From CAZGKW01 sp964526295 (GTDB lineage: Bacteria; Planctomycetota; Phycisphaerae; FEN-1346): a DNA stretch of 64,000 nt. The DNA lies in NCBI GenBank assembly GCA_964526295.1, contig CAZGKW010000010.1, positions 1-64,000 of the forward strand. The letters are read 5' to 3'. Below the pieces are notes generated by a model that was given only the letters and a program-made list of their open reading frames with translations, ran no database searches and had not been told where the DNA came from. Of this stretch, positions 24,414-32,899 are shown one piece after another (positions within the stretch are counted from its first letter, which is position 1; each line of letters opens with the position of its first letter). Position numbers and translations under genes: made by a program.

Positions 24414-24845
24414 ATGGCCGACGAGTCGAACGGCAAGCACAAGATCCTGGTCGTCGACGACGACGTCGACATCCTGAACACGATGCGGCTGGCCCTGACG
24501 GAGCTGGACCATCCGATCTTCACCGCCCACGACGGGCTGGAGGCGGTCCAGATTGCCGAGCGCGAAGACCCCGACATCGTGGTGCTCGACCTGATGCTGC
24601 CCCGCCGGGGGGGCTTCCAGATCCTCAACAACCTCAAGGGCAAGCCCGAGATGAAGGGCAAGCGGCCCCTGGTGTGCATGGTCACGGGCAACCAGGGAAT
24701 GCTTCACCGCAAGCTGGCCGAGCGGCTCGGCATCGACGCCTACCTTCGAAAGCCGTTCGCCATGGGCCGGCTTCTCGACACGGTCCGCGATTTTCTCGAG
24801 CGCCTCGATGAGGGCATCGAGGACGCCAAGCCGAAGCGCTCATGA
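24414..24845 (+). CDS. Single-domain response regulator
   Basis: A 143-residue receiver domain from the ATG at 24414 (GGAGGG upstream). Acidic residues Asp15-Asp16-Asp17, the phosphoacceptor Asp59 in V-V-L-D-L-M-L-P, Thr91 and Lys113 in R-K-P-F make a complete CheY-like site. There is no output domain; the last 20 residues are charged. No sensor kinase is nearby. Its stop overlaps the start of the DUF362 gene as ATGA, so the two are made together, but what they share is unknown. Confidence 0.9.
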   Translation: MADESNGKHKILVVDDDVDILNTMRLALTELDHPIFTAHDGLEAVQIAEREDPDIVVLDLMLPRRGGFQILNNLKGKPEMKGKRPLVCMVTGNQGMLHRKLAERLGIDAYLRKPFAMGRLLDTVRDFLERLDEGIEDAKPKRS

Positions 24846-25828
24846 ACCGTCGCGAATTTTTCCGCACTGCGGGCGCCTGGAGCGCCGGCGCCGCTGGTGC
24901 GCTGGCGGCCGGCGGCTGCGGCCCCCGGGCCGCGCAGCCCGGCGCGATGCTTCGCGTCCGCCCCCACCCGGCCGCCACTGAGTGGCGGGACCGCATCGGC
25001 CTCGCCGCGGGCGGCTCGGACCCGGCGCGCAACGTCCAGGCCGCCGTCGAGAAGCTCTGCGGCCCCGACGGCGTCCGCACGTTCGTCCGACCCGGCGACC
25101 GCGTCGCCGTCAAGCCGAACATCGGGTCCCCCATGCGGCCGGAGGAGGGGGGCAACGTCGCCCCGGCGGTGGTGGCCCGCGTGGTGGGCCTGTGCCTGGA
25201 GGCCGGCGCGGGGGCCGTCCAGGTCTTCGACAACAGCGTCGGCAACGACTCCCGCTGCTACGAGTTCAGCGGCATCGAACGGGCGGCCCGCGAGGCCGGG
25301 GCCGAGGTCGTCCTCTGTCGCCGCGAGGACTTCCGGGCGGTCGCTTTCGACGCGCCGGGTGTCGAGATGCTCGACGGGTGGCCGATCCACCGCGCGGCGA
25401 TTGAGGCCGACGTCCTCATCAACATCGCGGTCGCCAAGACGCATGCCCTGACGGGGCTGACCCTGTGCATGAAGAACCTGATGGGCGTCCAGGGGGGCAA
25501 CCGGGGGACGATGCACGCCGGCGTCCACCGGAAGCTCGCCGACCTCGCCCTCGTCGTCCGGCCGACGCTTAACGTGCTCGATGCGACCCGCGTGATGGTC
25601 CGCGGCGGCCCGACGGGCGGCCGGCGGGGCGACGTCGTCCGGGCCGACACGGTCGTCTGCGGGACGAGCGCGGTCACCGTGGACGCGTGGGCGTCGGCCC
25701 CGTCGAACCTGCCCTGGGCCATGGGCGGGGAAGGGCCGGGCGGGCCGGGCTTGCCGGAACACGTCGCTTTGGGCGCCGCGGCGGGCCTCGGCACGGCCGA
25801 CCTTTCGGAGATCGACGTGTCGGCGTAG
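24842..25828 (+). CDS. Tat-exported DUF362 domain protein
   Basis: A 328-residue protein from the ATG at 24842, overlapping the response regulator stop. The N-terminus M-N-R-R-E-F-F-R-T-A-G is a twin-arginine signal, and A-A-G-G-C is a possible lipobox, so it may be a Tat-exported lipoprotein. The DUF362 pattern is clear: V-A-V-K-P-N-I-G, V-F-D-N-S-V-G-N-D, I-N-I-A-V-A-K-T-H, and L-C-M-K-N-L-M-G-V. Some relatives carry a 4Fe-4S ferredoxin part; none is seen here. Biochemical role unknown. Confidence 0.85.
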   Translation: MNRREFFRTAGAWSAGAAGALAAGGCGPRAAQPGAMLRVRPHPAATEWRDRIGLAAGGSDPARNVQAAVEKLCGPDGVRTFVRPGDRVAVKPNIGSPMRPEEGGNVAPAVVARVVGLCLEAGAGAVQVFDNSVGNDSRCYEFSGIERAAREAGAEVVLCRREDFRAVAFDAPGVEMLDGWPIHRAAIEADVLINIAVAKTHALTGLTLCMKNLMGVQGGNRGTMHAGVHRKLADLALVVRPTLNVLDATRVMVRGGPTGGRRGDVVRADTVVCGTSAVTVDAWASAPSNLPWAMGGEGPGGPGLPEHVALGAAAGLGTADLSEIDVSA

Positions 25829-25889
25829 GTTCGGCTGAAGCGTGACCGAGGAGGGGCCGCCAAACGGAGAGGCCTTCGGGCGAGCGCGG

Positions 25890-26876
25890 TTACTCAGAGG
25901 GAGGTGCTTGCATGCCGACCAGCCGGCCGACCCCGGCGCCTGCTCGGACGGTCTCGGGGATGCGGTCGGCGCCGTCCAACCGATAGGTGTACGCCAAGCC
26001 CTTCTCGTCCACCTTTCCAGCGGTCTGCGGCGGTCCGGACCGAACGAAGCGGTTCGCACGCTCGACGAGCCGCCCGGGGTCGGGCGAATCGCCGTACCGC
26101 GTGAGGGTCGGTTGCCGCACGTCCTGGAAGTAGTTTCCTTCGACGATCACGCCCGCGTCCATGACGGAGGCCACACCGTAGTGGTTCCCCCGGAAATAGT
26201 TGTTGAACACGTGGACGGGGTTCCCGAACCTCACACGCGGGTGACGCGTCTGTGACCCGTCGAAAAAGTTGTGGTGGTACGTCACGCGCAGGTGCCCCGC
26301 ATCGATTCGCCGGATGTCGGGCTTGTCGCTGTGACCGAGGAGGCACGTCTTACGGTGGTCGTGGAAGCGGTTCCAGGACACCGTGACGAAGTCGGAGCCG
26401 CGCTTGATGTCGAGGAGACCGTCGCGGCACTTGGCGAGGTCGCAGTGGTCGACCCAGACGTGGTGCGACCCCTCGATGCCGATCGCGTCGGTAGCGTCCG
26501 AGATGGCGAGATTGCGGACGATGACGTTGTGGACCTTGTGAAGGTGCAGCCCGCCTCCGGCCAGGCCGGCGTCCGCCCCCACGCCCAGAATTGACGTGTT
26601 CGAACCGACCCGCACGTCGTCCTTGAGACGGATCGTGCCCACGATGTAGATGCCGCGGGCTTCGGCGGTCGCCGCGACCTTCACCAACGTTTCGGCGTCG
26701 GAGACTTTGACGTTCCGTCCGTCGGCGCCGCCGGTCGTGCCTTCCCCGACCGACGCCCAGCCGACCGGCCCGGCCTCCTCCGGCCTTCTGGGGGCCTCCC
26801 CGGCGCGGACGAGGTTCCCGGCCAGGAAAGCCGTGAGGAGGGGTATCGCAAGCGGCAAGGAACGTCCTGCTGACAT
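25890..26876 (-). CDS. Secreted pectate lyase, polysaccharide lyase family 1
   Basis: A 328-residue parallel beta-helix enzyme that cleaves polygalacturonate by calcium-dependent beta-elimination. The ATG at 26876 is followed by a signal peptide (about residues 1-25); upstream open frame is not signal-like. PL1 blocks are visible: V-W-V-D-H-C-D-L, D-G-L-L-D-I-K-R-G-S-D and V-T-V-S-W-N-R-F, then R-H-P-R-V-R-F-G, which carries the catalytic arginine, and V-H-V-F-N-N-Y-F. With KDPG aldolase in the window this supports growth on pectin. Confidence 0.92.
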   Translation of the reverse strand: MSAGRSLPLAIPLLTAFLAGNLVRAGEAPRRPEEAGPVGWASVGEGTTGGADGRNVKVSDAETLVKVAATAEARGIYIVGTIRLKDDVRVGSNTSILGVGADAGLAGGGLHLHKVHNVIVRNLAISDATDAIGIEGSHHVWVDHCDLAKCRDGLLDIKRGSDFVTVSWNRFHDHRKTCLLGHSDKPDIRRIDAGHLRVTYHHNFFDGSQTRHPRVRFGNPVHVFNNYFRGNHYGVASVMDAGVIVEGNYFQDVRQPTLTRYGDSPDPGRLVERANRFVRSGPPQTAGKVDEKGLAYTYRLDGADRIPETVRAGAGVGRLVGMQAPPSE

Positions 26877-26987
26877 CGGGTGAGGTCCTGGCTGGACCAC
26901 CAGACAAGCGGACGGGGCCGTCGCGCCCGCAGCTTCCCGAGCGCGGTCGGCACGGAGAGCAACCGCGCGGAACTCACGCAATTCCGT

Positions 26988-28589
26988 TCAGTCGATCACC
27001 TTCCCCTGGCCGGTCAGCATGCGGCCGCGGACGGCCCGGAAGTTGACGCCCGAGTTGTAGGCGAACAGGGCCGGGGCGTCCTTGTTCGGGATGTCGATGC
27101 CGGCCAGGAGCTGGCACTCGCTCGCCTTGCCCTGCCACTGGGTGAACTGGCGGCCGTTGAGCTCGATGTCGACCCGCACCGTGCCGCCGTCCATCCGGTT
27201 GACGCGGGCCGTGACGGTGTAGCCTCGGCCGTTGTCCAGCCAGTGCGGCGAGACGGTCGTCTCGTTCTCGTGGGCCTTCTTGCCGTTGATCATCTCCAGG
27301 CCGCTGGCCTTGTCGTTGCGGGCCAGTCGCAGCATGCACCGGTGTCCGCCGCCGAGGGGCAGGATGATGCCGACCGACTCGTTCCCGTCGGTGCGGACGA
27401 AGCTGACCTCCAGCTCGTAGCTGCCGTGCAGCTCGACGGGGAGCTGGAGCCGGCCGCCGTCGATCGGGTCGATCCGCAGGACCGACCCGCGAAGGTGCCA
27501 GTTGCCCTTCTGGCGGTGCTTCTGGGGGTCCAACACGGGCATGATGTCGACCCACCGGCCGGGCCCGAACGAGCCCGACCGCGGCGGGGCCGTGACGACG
27601 TCGGCGACGCGGGCCATCTCGGTGTCGACCGTCCGGATGCCCGTCTCGGCCCGGATCCGGAGATGGTCCTGGGCCGGGTGCCGTTCCAGGAACTGCGAGT
27701 AATAGGCCCGGGCGTGCTGGAGCATGTTGACCTTGGCCTTGTTGCTGACGTCCCCACGCGACAGGCCCAGGTACCAGTCGCCCAGCTCGAGCATGGTCTG
27801 CGGGTCGAGCTGGTCGATGGGCTTGCCGGCCTCGGAGACGTAGCGGAGGCTTCCGCCCTCGCCGGCGGCGTACTGGGCGGCTTTGATGGGGTCGTCGTAT
27901 TCGGTCAGGAGCAGCCAGGCGAGCCGGCGCCGGGCGGCGGCGTTGGTGGGGGCTGCGGTCAGACGGTTCTCGAGCTGCTCGATCTCGCGGGCGACCTTCT
28001 GCATCCGCATCAGCCGGTCGGCCCGCTGGATGATCTGGTCCATCTGCGGCGGCCGGGTCTCGCGGGCCACCCGCTGGGCCAGGCGGCACAGGTCGTTGAC
28101 GTCGGCCCCGATGCGGAACCGCCGCTCGGCCACCAGGAGCGTCATGTCGATCAGCCGCCGCCCGATGGCCATCCGCTCCTCGTGCGGCCGGCCGTCGTAC
28201 AGGTACATCCATTCCAGAACCTGGCGGATCCGGGCCTGGGCCTGCTCGGTCTTCTCCGGCACGTTTCGGATGAGCAGGTTCATGGCCTCCAGGGCGACCT
28301 CGCGGCCCTCGCGGCGATGAGCGGCCAGCTCATAGGCCGCTTCGCACATCAGCGACAGCAGGGCGGGGTTGCCCTGGGCCTGGGTCTCGGCGGCGGCCAG
28401 CAGCCGGCGGCCCAGGGCGACGTCGTCGGCCCAGTGGCCCGTTTTCTCCACGCGGCGCATGTCGGACCCGTAGAGGACGTCAAACATCTGCTTGGCCTTG
28501 ACGGCCTCCTCGGGCGTGATCGCCGCGCCGGCCACCGCCGGCACCAGAACCAGAACCAGGGCAAACGCGACAGGGAATGAAAACCGCAT
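26988..28589 (-). CDS. Secreted helical-repeat protein with C-terminal beta-sandwich, function unknown
   Basis: A 533-residue protein from the ATG at 28589 (AGGAGGT 5 nt upstream). A clear signal peptide (1-22) ends A-G-A-A. Residues about 30-320 are alpha-helical repeats; the last 200 residues form a beta-rich domain (W-H-L-R-G-S-V-L-R, Y-E-L-E-V-S-F-V-R-T-D, V-D-I-E-L-N-G-R-Q) reminiscent of DUF1080/concanavalin-like sandwiches common in planctomycete secreted proteins. It is separated from the pectate lyase by 111 nt on the same strand. A carbohydrate-binding role is a guess. Confidence 0.75.
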   Translation of the reverse strand: MRFSFPVAFALVLVLVPAVAGAAITPEEAVKAKQMFDVLYGSDMRRVEKTGHWADDVALGRRLLAAAETQAQGNPALLSLMCEAAYELAAHRREGREVALEAMNLLIRNVPEKTEQAQARIRQVLEWMYLYDGRPHEERMAIGRRLIDMTLLVAERRFRIGADVNDLCRLAQRVARETRPPQMDQIIQRADRLMRMQKVAREIEQLENRLTAAPTNAAARRRLAWLLLTEYDDPIKAAQYAAGEGGSLRYVSEAGKPIDQLDPQTMLELGDWYLGLSRGDVSNKAKVNMLQHARAYYSQFLERHPAQDHLRIRAETGIRTVDTEMARVADVVTAPPRSGSFGPGRWVDIMPVLDPQKHRQKGNWHLRGSVLRIDPIDGGRLQLPVELHGSYELEVSFVRTDGNESVGIILPLGGGHRCMLRLARNDKASGLEMINGKKAHENETTVSPHWLDNGRGYTVTARVNRMDGGTVRVDIELNGRQFTQWQGKASECQLLAGIDIPNKDAPALFAYNSGVNFRAVRGRMLTGQGKVID

Positions 28590-28651
28590 GACGGACCTCC
28601 TGAACAGGGCGGCTTCGGAAGCCGCGCAGACCGTATAGGACGCGAGGCCCG

Positions 28652-28679
28652 ATTGTACAGGTCGCCGACCGTCCGTCAA
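28652..28679 (-). promoter_or_regulatory. Promoter for the secreted helical-repeat gene
   Basis: On the minus strand: TTGACG (28679-28674), 16-bp spacer, TACAAT (28657-28652), about 60 nt before the ATG at 28589. Confidence 0.55.
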
Positions 28680-28731
28680 GCAGAACCGGCGGAAAGCCCG
28701 TCCGCGGTTCGGGTGGGGTCTTGACACGCCG

Positions 28732-29604
28732 CTAGAAAACGAGGCCCGCGTAGCCGACCATCGCGCCCGGGTCGCCCCGGCCCGTCCGCCGCTCCATCAC
28801 GTCGTAGCTCGTCGTGTACTCGACCAGCACGCCGCGCTCGGCCCCCAGCTCCCGCGCGGCGGCCAGCGTCGCCGCCACCGCCCCGGAGCCGCAGGCGTTT
28901 GCGTGGGCCGCCGACTCGGGCACGACGGCCTCGGCCTCCAGCCGCCGCATCAGGTCGATCATGCGGCGGTCGTTCTCCTCGCGGACCCACCGGCGGGCCT
29001 CCTGGCCCGTCCCTTCCGGCATGAAGCCGTACATCGGGCCATAGTGCGTCAGGTCGGTCGATCCGAGGCAGACCGCATCGTAGTCGTGGGCCGCGACGGT
29101 CCGGCCGACGCTGCGGCCGATCTCCAGGGCCTCTTCCGACGGGACGACCGTGATGGGAACGATCTTCGCCTCGGGGAAGAGGTGTTGAATGAGAGGGACC
29201 TGGACCTCGAGGCTGTGCTCGCCGCCGTGGGCCGCCGGGTCGTCCCTCAGGAGGTCGCCCGCCCGCGTCAGAATCTCTCGGGCGAGCCAGTCGTCGACCT
29301 CGGCCCGTCCCAGCGGCGTCTCCCACGCCCCCGAGGCGAAGAGGGCCGATGATGCGACGCGGCGGTGGGCCGCCCCGAACAGGACGAACGTCTTCGGGCT
29401 GCGGCGCGACCGGATCGCCTCCAGCACAGCCAGGGCCGTCCCTCCGGAGAAGACCCACCCGGCGTGGGGGACGATTCCTGCGACGGGCCGCTCGGGCACC
29501 TCCGCCACCGTCTCGGCGGGCCGGAGGTCTTCGATCTGCTTGACGCAGGCATCCGCCGACCCGGGATAGAACTGGCCGGCGACGATGGGCTGGCGAACCA
29601 GCAT
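28732..29604 (-). CDS. amrB: AmmeMemoRadiSam system protein B (MEMO1 family)
   Basis: A 290-residue MEMO-family protein from the ATG at 29604 (GGAGG about 6 nt upstream). It has the non-heme iron dioxygenase-like ligands of the family: P-H47-A-G-W, G-A-A-H, G-G-E-H-S-L-E-V-Q-V-P, S-T-D-L-T-H-Y-G and the N-A-C-G-S-G-A cysteine. Known context: in many bacteria it sits with an AMMECR1 protein and a radical SAM protein. Neither is next to it here. Activity is not established. Confidence 0.88.
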   Translation of the reverse strand: MLVRQPIVAGQFYPGSADACVKQIEDLRPAETVAEVPERPVAGIVPHAGWVFSGGTALAVLEAIRSRRSPKTFVLFGAAHRRVASSALFASGAWETPLGRAEVDDWLAREILTRAGDLLRDDPAAHGGEHSLEVQVPLIQHLFPEAKIVPITVVPSEEALEIGRSVGRTVAAHDYDAVCLGSTDLTHYGPMYGFMPEGTGQEARRWVREENDRRMIDLMRRLEAEAVVPESAAHANACGSGAVAATLAAARELGAERGVLVEYTTSYDVMERRTGRGDPGAMVGYAGLVF

Positions 29605-29769
29605 GGCGATCCTCCGAGTTGAGGGCCGTACTCTATTCTACCAGTTTTGCCAGGTCGGATTCAGATACGAAACGGTAAGTGCCGGGGCGCGGGTGGTTTC
29701 TTGGAAGTCCTCCTCCACCGGGGCCATTGGTGGTCCGCTCAGGGCGACGTTCCCACCTGGCCCTCGCCG

Positions 29770-30531
29770 TCAGAACCCCAGGCTGGTCAGGTCCGATTCG
29801 CTGATGAAGGTGAACTTCCCGCCGTTCTCCCTGGCGACCTGCACGAGGATGTGCCCGTCGTAAACGCCGGCCAGGATCGTGTGAACGATCACCCGGCGGT
29901 CGGCGTTCAGCTCGGCGAAGACGTCGACGACCGACGCCGGCAGATCGCCATCCGAGAGCAGGTAAATGACCTCCGGCCGCAAGGCGAAGGCGCGTCGGAT
30001 TGCCGCCTCGGGTTCAGTGTTCCCCCGCGGGTGAACGGAGTCGACGAACTCGAGGGCCCCCTGCTTGTTGGCCTCCGTGGCGTCGACGAGCCGCTCCTCG
30101 GGCAGCTCGGCGGGCAGGCCCTGGCCGAAGAAGATCACGTCGAACTGATGCTCGGTGCGCAGGCGGCGGATCGACCGCGCGATCTCCAGCTTCACGAACC
30201 CGAACCCGTCGGTCATGCTCCCGGAGGCGTCCACCAGGTACACGACCTTGCGGGCGTCCTCGCCTGCCGGGACACCGAAGAAGCGGACCACCGAGCGGTC
30301 CTGGATGGGGCCGGCGGGGCGAGAGGCGTCCGAGGGGTCGGGACCGGCGGCCTCGGTCGGCTCCGGATCCTCCGGCGCCGCTTCGTCCGCACGGTCCGGT
30401 GGCGATTCACCGTCGACGGCAGGGGTCTCGGGCTCGCGGCGGCAGCCGGCCGTCCATGGCGCGGAGGCCGTGCCCATCAGAAGCGCCAGCGACAGGCACC
30501 GAAGGACATGCTGCTTTGAAGTCCCTGGCAT
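29770..30531 (-). CDS. Lipoprotein with von Willebrand factor A domain
   Basis: A 253-residue protein from the ATG at 30531; a GTG at 30543 is in frame without a ribosome-binding site. The signal sequence ends T-A-G-Cys30, a lipobox. A Pro/Glu/Asp-rich linker (about 31-80) leads to a VWA domain with the MIDAS motif V-D-A-S-G-S-M-T-D and L-L-S-D-G-D. Its VWA domain is closely related to those at 38.7-39.6 and 40.9-42.0 kb (shared V-Y-x-V-D-x-S-G-S-M-T-D, the R-L-V-D-A-T-E-x-N-K-Q segment and the K-F-x-F-x-S-E-x-D-L end). Here the membrane helix is replaced by a lipid anchor. The aspartase-like gene lies 22 nt upstream on the same strand. Confidence 0.82.
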   Translation of the reverse strand: MPGTSKQHVLRCLSLALLMGTASAPWTAGCRREPETPAVDGESPPDRADEAAPEDPEPTEAAGPDPSDASRPAGPIQDRSVVRFFGVPAGEDARKVVYLVDASGSMTDGFGFVKLEIARSIRRLRTEHQFDVIFFGQGLPAELPEERLVDATEANKQGALEFVDSVHPRGNTEPEAAIRRAFALRPEVIYLLSDGDLPASVVDVFAELNADRRVIVHTILAGVYDGHILVQVARENGGKFTFISESDLTSLGF

Positions 30532-30553
30532 GGCGGACGCCACCTCTGGCGCG

Positions 30554-31972
30554 CTACGCCCCCGGGCCGGTGGGGTCGTGCGGCTCGGTTACGCGTTTCG
30601 GGTCGAGGGCCTTGGCGAGGTCGTCCTCGCTCATCAGGGCCTTTTCGAGGATCAGCTCGCGCATCGTCTTGCCGCTCGCGACGGCCTCCTTGGCGATCTC
30701 GGCGGCCTTGGCGTACCCGATGTGCTGGTTCAGGATCGTCGCCAGGCCCGCCGATGCCTCGAAGTAGGTCCGGCACCGCTTGGCGTCGGCCTGGATGCCC
30801 CGCACACACTTTTTGACGAATACCGGCAGATAGTTTCGCAGAATTTCCAGGCTTTCCAGGACGTTCGTCGCCATCACGGGCATGAAAACGTTCAGCTCCA
30901 TCTGCCCGGCCTGGACCGCCAGGGCCACCGTCGTGTCGTTGCCGACGACCTGCATGGCGACCATGTTCAGGCACTCGGCCATGACGGGGTTGACCTTGCC
31001 GGGCATGATCGAGGAGCCCGGCTGGACGGTGGGCAGGCGGACCTCCGCCAGGCCCGTCCGGGGCCCGCTCGAAAGGAGCCTGAGGTCGTTGGCGATCCGC
31101 ATCAGCTCCAGGGCCGTGCCTCGCAGCGCCCCGCTGACCGCCGCCATCGGGGCCATCGACTGCATCCGCTCCCGCAAATCGTCGGCCGGCCGAAGGTCCA
31201 GCTCCGAGATCTCCGCCAGGTGCCGCACAGCCGACTCCGCGTAGAGCGAATGCGTGTTGAGGCCCGTGCCGGTGGCCGACCCGCCGAGGGGCAGCTCCTT
31301 GCATTCTTGCAGCGAGGCCTCGAGCCGGTCGCGCCAGCGGCGGACGGCCAGGGCATACGCGGCGAACTCCTGGCCCAGCCGCACCGGGACGGCGTCCTGG
31401 AGGTGGGTCCGCCCGCTCTTGACGATGCCGTCGAACTCGTCGGCCTTGGCGGCAAAGGCGTCGGCCAGCTCGTCCAGGGCGGCCAGCACCTCCGTCCCGA
31501 CGAGCAGCGTGGCCACGTACATCGCCGTCGGGAACGTGTCGTTCGTCGACTGGCTCATGTTGACGTGATCGTTGGGGTGGATGTGGGTGTAGGTGCCGAG
31601 GTCGGCCTCGAGGACCTCGCCTGCCCGGTTGGCGAGGACCTCGTTGGTGTTCATGTTGAAGCTGGTGCCGGCCCCGGCCTGGAAGACGTCGACGACCCAC
31701 TGGTCGACGAAGCGGCCCTCCTGAATGACCTCCTGGCAGGCTTGCTCGATGGCGGCGGAGGTGCGGGTGTCGATCTTGCAGAGGTCGCAGTTGGCCCGGG
31801 CGGCGGCCAGCTTGACCATGCAGTAGGCCCGGACAAGGGCGGGGTGGGCCCGCCGGCCGGAGACGGGGAAGTTCTCCACGGCCCGCTGGGTCTGGGCCCC
31901 CCAGTAGGCCCCTGCCGGGACGCGGACCTCGCCGAGGGTGTCACGTTCGGTGCGGAACTTGTCGGTCGCCAT
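30554..31972 (-). CDS. aspA: Aspartate ammonia-lyase / class II fumarase family enzyme, probably aspartase
   Basis: A 472-residue enzyme from the ATG at 31972 (GGAG 8 nt upstream). The family signature G-S-S-I-M-P-G-K-V-N-P lies near residue 318. Evidence for aspartase: G-T-S-x-N-M-N-T-N-E-V (fumarases have G-S-G-T-Q-x-N-M-N), T-H-L-Q-D-A-V-P, and A-G-Q-M-E-L-N-V. Evidence the other way: F-P-T-A-M after the S-T-N-D block and the I-G-Y-x-K-A-A-E-I-A-K end are fumarase-like. Aspartase makes fumarate and ammonia from aspartate; fumarase hydrates fumarate. The sequence leans to aspartase. Confidence 0.7.
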   Translation of the reverse strand: MATDKFRTERDTLGEVRVPAGAYWGAQTQRAVENFPVSGRRAHPALVRAYCMVKLAAARANCDLCKIDTRTSAAIEQACQEVIQEGRFVDQWVVDVFQAGAGTSFNMNTNEVLANRAGEVLEADLGTYTHIHPNDHVNMSQSTNDTFPTAMYVATLLVGTEVLAALDELADAFAAKADEFDGIVKSGRTHLQDAVPVRLGQEFAAYALAVRRWRDRLEASLQECKELPLGGSATGTGLNTHSLYAESAVRHLAEISELDLRPADDLRERMQSMAPMAAVSGALRGTALELMRIANDLRLLSSGPRTGLAEVRLPTVQPGSSIMPGKVNPVMAECLNMVAMQVVGNDTTVALAVQAGQMELNVFMPVMATNVLESLEILRNYLPVFVKKCVRGIQADAKRCRTYFEASAGLATILNQHIGYAKAAEIAKEAVASGKTMRELILEKALMSEDDLAKALDPKRVTEPHDPTGPGA

Positions 31973-32036
31973 GGTTCGTGCTCCGATGGTCTGTGCCAGG
32001 TCGGGCGTCCGAAGTGCTAAATGCACAAACGATGAT

Positions 32037-32711
32037 TCATTCAAAACCTCCGCCCGGCTTCTGGCCGTAGCGGGTGTGGTAGACGTCGTAGAGCCGCCGG
32101 GCTTCCTCCGGCGGGATGGGGATCGGCGTCCCCTGGACCATCGCCAGGTGGACCGTCCGGGCGATGTCCTCGACGACGACCGCTGCCTTCAGGGCGCCCC
32201 GGACGTTCGTCCCCACCGTGAAGACCCCGTGGTTCTGCATGAGCACGGCCGGGCACTGGCGGCCCGTCTCGCGGAGGACCCGGACGACCTCGCGGCCGAT
32301 CTCCGTGCCGCCGATCTTCGCGTAGCCGGCACACGGGATGGGGATGCCGAACGCGTCGCCGTGCTCCGTGAGGTAGACGGGGATGTTTCGCCCCAGGACG
32401 GCGAAGCTCGACGCGTAGCCCGAATGGGTGTGGACGACGGCGTGGACCTCGGGCATCTCGCGGAGGATGTAGAGGGCGGTGGCGGCGTCGACGCTCGGCT
32501 TCAGGTCGCCCTCGACCCGCTCTCCCCGGGCGTCGACGACGAGCATCATCTCGGGCGTCATCTCGTCGAACAGGACCCCGCTGGGCTTGACGACGACGAG
32601 GCCGCTCTCGGGGTCGCGGGCGGCGATGTTGCCGCTCGTCCACGAGACGAGCCCCTTGGCGGGAAGCTGGCGGTTGGCCCAGCAGACCTCGGCCTTCAGC
32701 GCTTCGAGCAT
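32037..32711 (-). CDS. araD: L-ribulose-5-phosphate 4-epimerase (class II aldolase family)
   Basis: A 224-residue enzyme that converts L-ribulose 5-phosphate to D-xylulose 5-phosphate, the last step of arabinose catabolism. The ATG at 32711 has GGAG about 8 nt upstream. Zinc ligands His94 and His96 (V-V-H-T-H) and His161 (Q-N-H-G-V-F) are present, with K-P-S44-G, E-H-G-D120 and a C-terminal Y-H-T-R-Y-G-Q that is characteristic of AraD rather than fuculose aldolases. It lies 64 nt upstream of the aspartase-like gene and is divergent from a large secreted protein. Confidence 0.85.
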   Translation of the reverse strand: MLEALKAEVCWANRQLPAKGLVSWTSGNIAARDPESGLVVVKPSGVLFDEMTPEMMLVVDARGERVEGDLKPSVDAATALYILREMPEVHAVVHTHSGYASSFAVLGRNIPVYLTEHGDAFGIPIPCAGYAKIGGTEIGREVVRVLRETGRQCPAVLMQNHGVFTVGTNVRGALKAAVVVEDIARTVHLAMVQGTPIPIPPEEARRLYDVYHTRYGQKPGGGFE

Positions 32712-32748
32712 GTGCGTCTCCGCTGGCGTGCGCCCCGGTGGACTAACC

Positions 32749-32777
32749 AGTTTAGCAGGGAGCGTCGGCGAAGTCCA
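32749..32777 (-). promoter_or_regulatory. Probable promoter for araD
   Basis: On the minus strand: TGGACT (32777-32772), 17-bp spacer, TAAACT (32754-32749), 37 nt before the ATG at 32711. The match is moderate. Confidence 0.4.
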
Positions 32778-32899
32778 TCGCCGCACCGGAGAGGGCAGGG
32801 CGTGAGCCGCCCCAGGACGAGGGCTCCCGGCGTCTTTTTCGCGCGGCGCGGGGCCCGTCGTGTTACGATGGCTCGCGATCCGCAGAGCCGAGGACCGCC

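Noticed and set aside
30554..31972. Plain fumarase (fumC) call
   Set aside because: The G-T-S-x-N-M-N-T-N and A-G-Q-M-E-L-N blocks are those of aspartases; kept only as an alternative.
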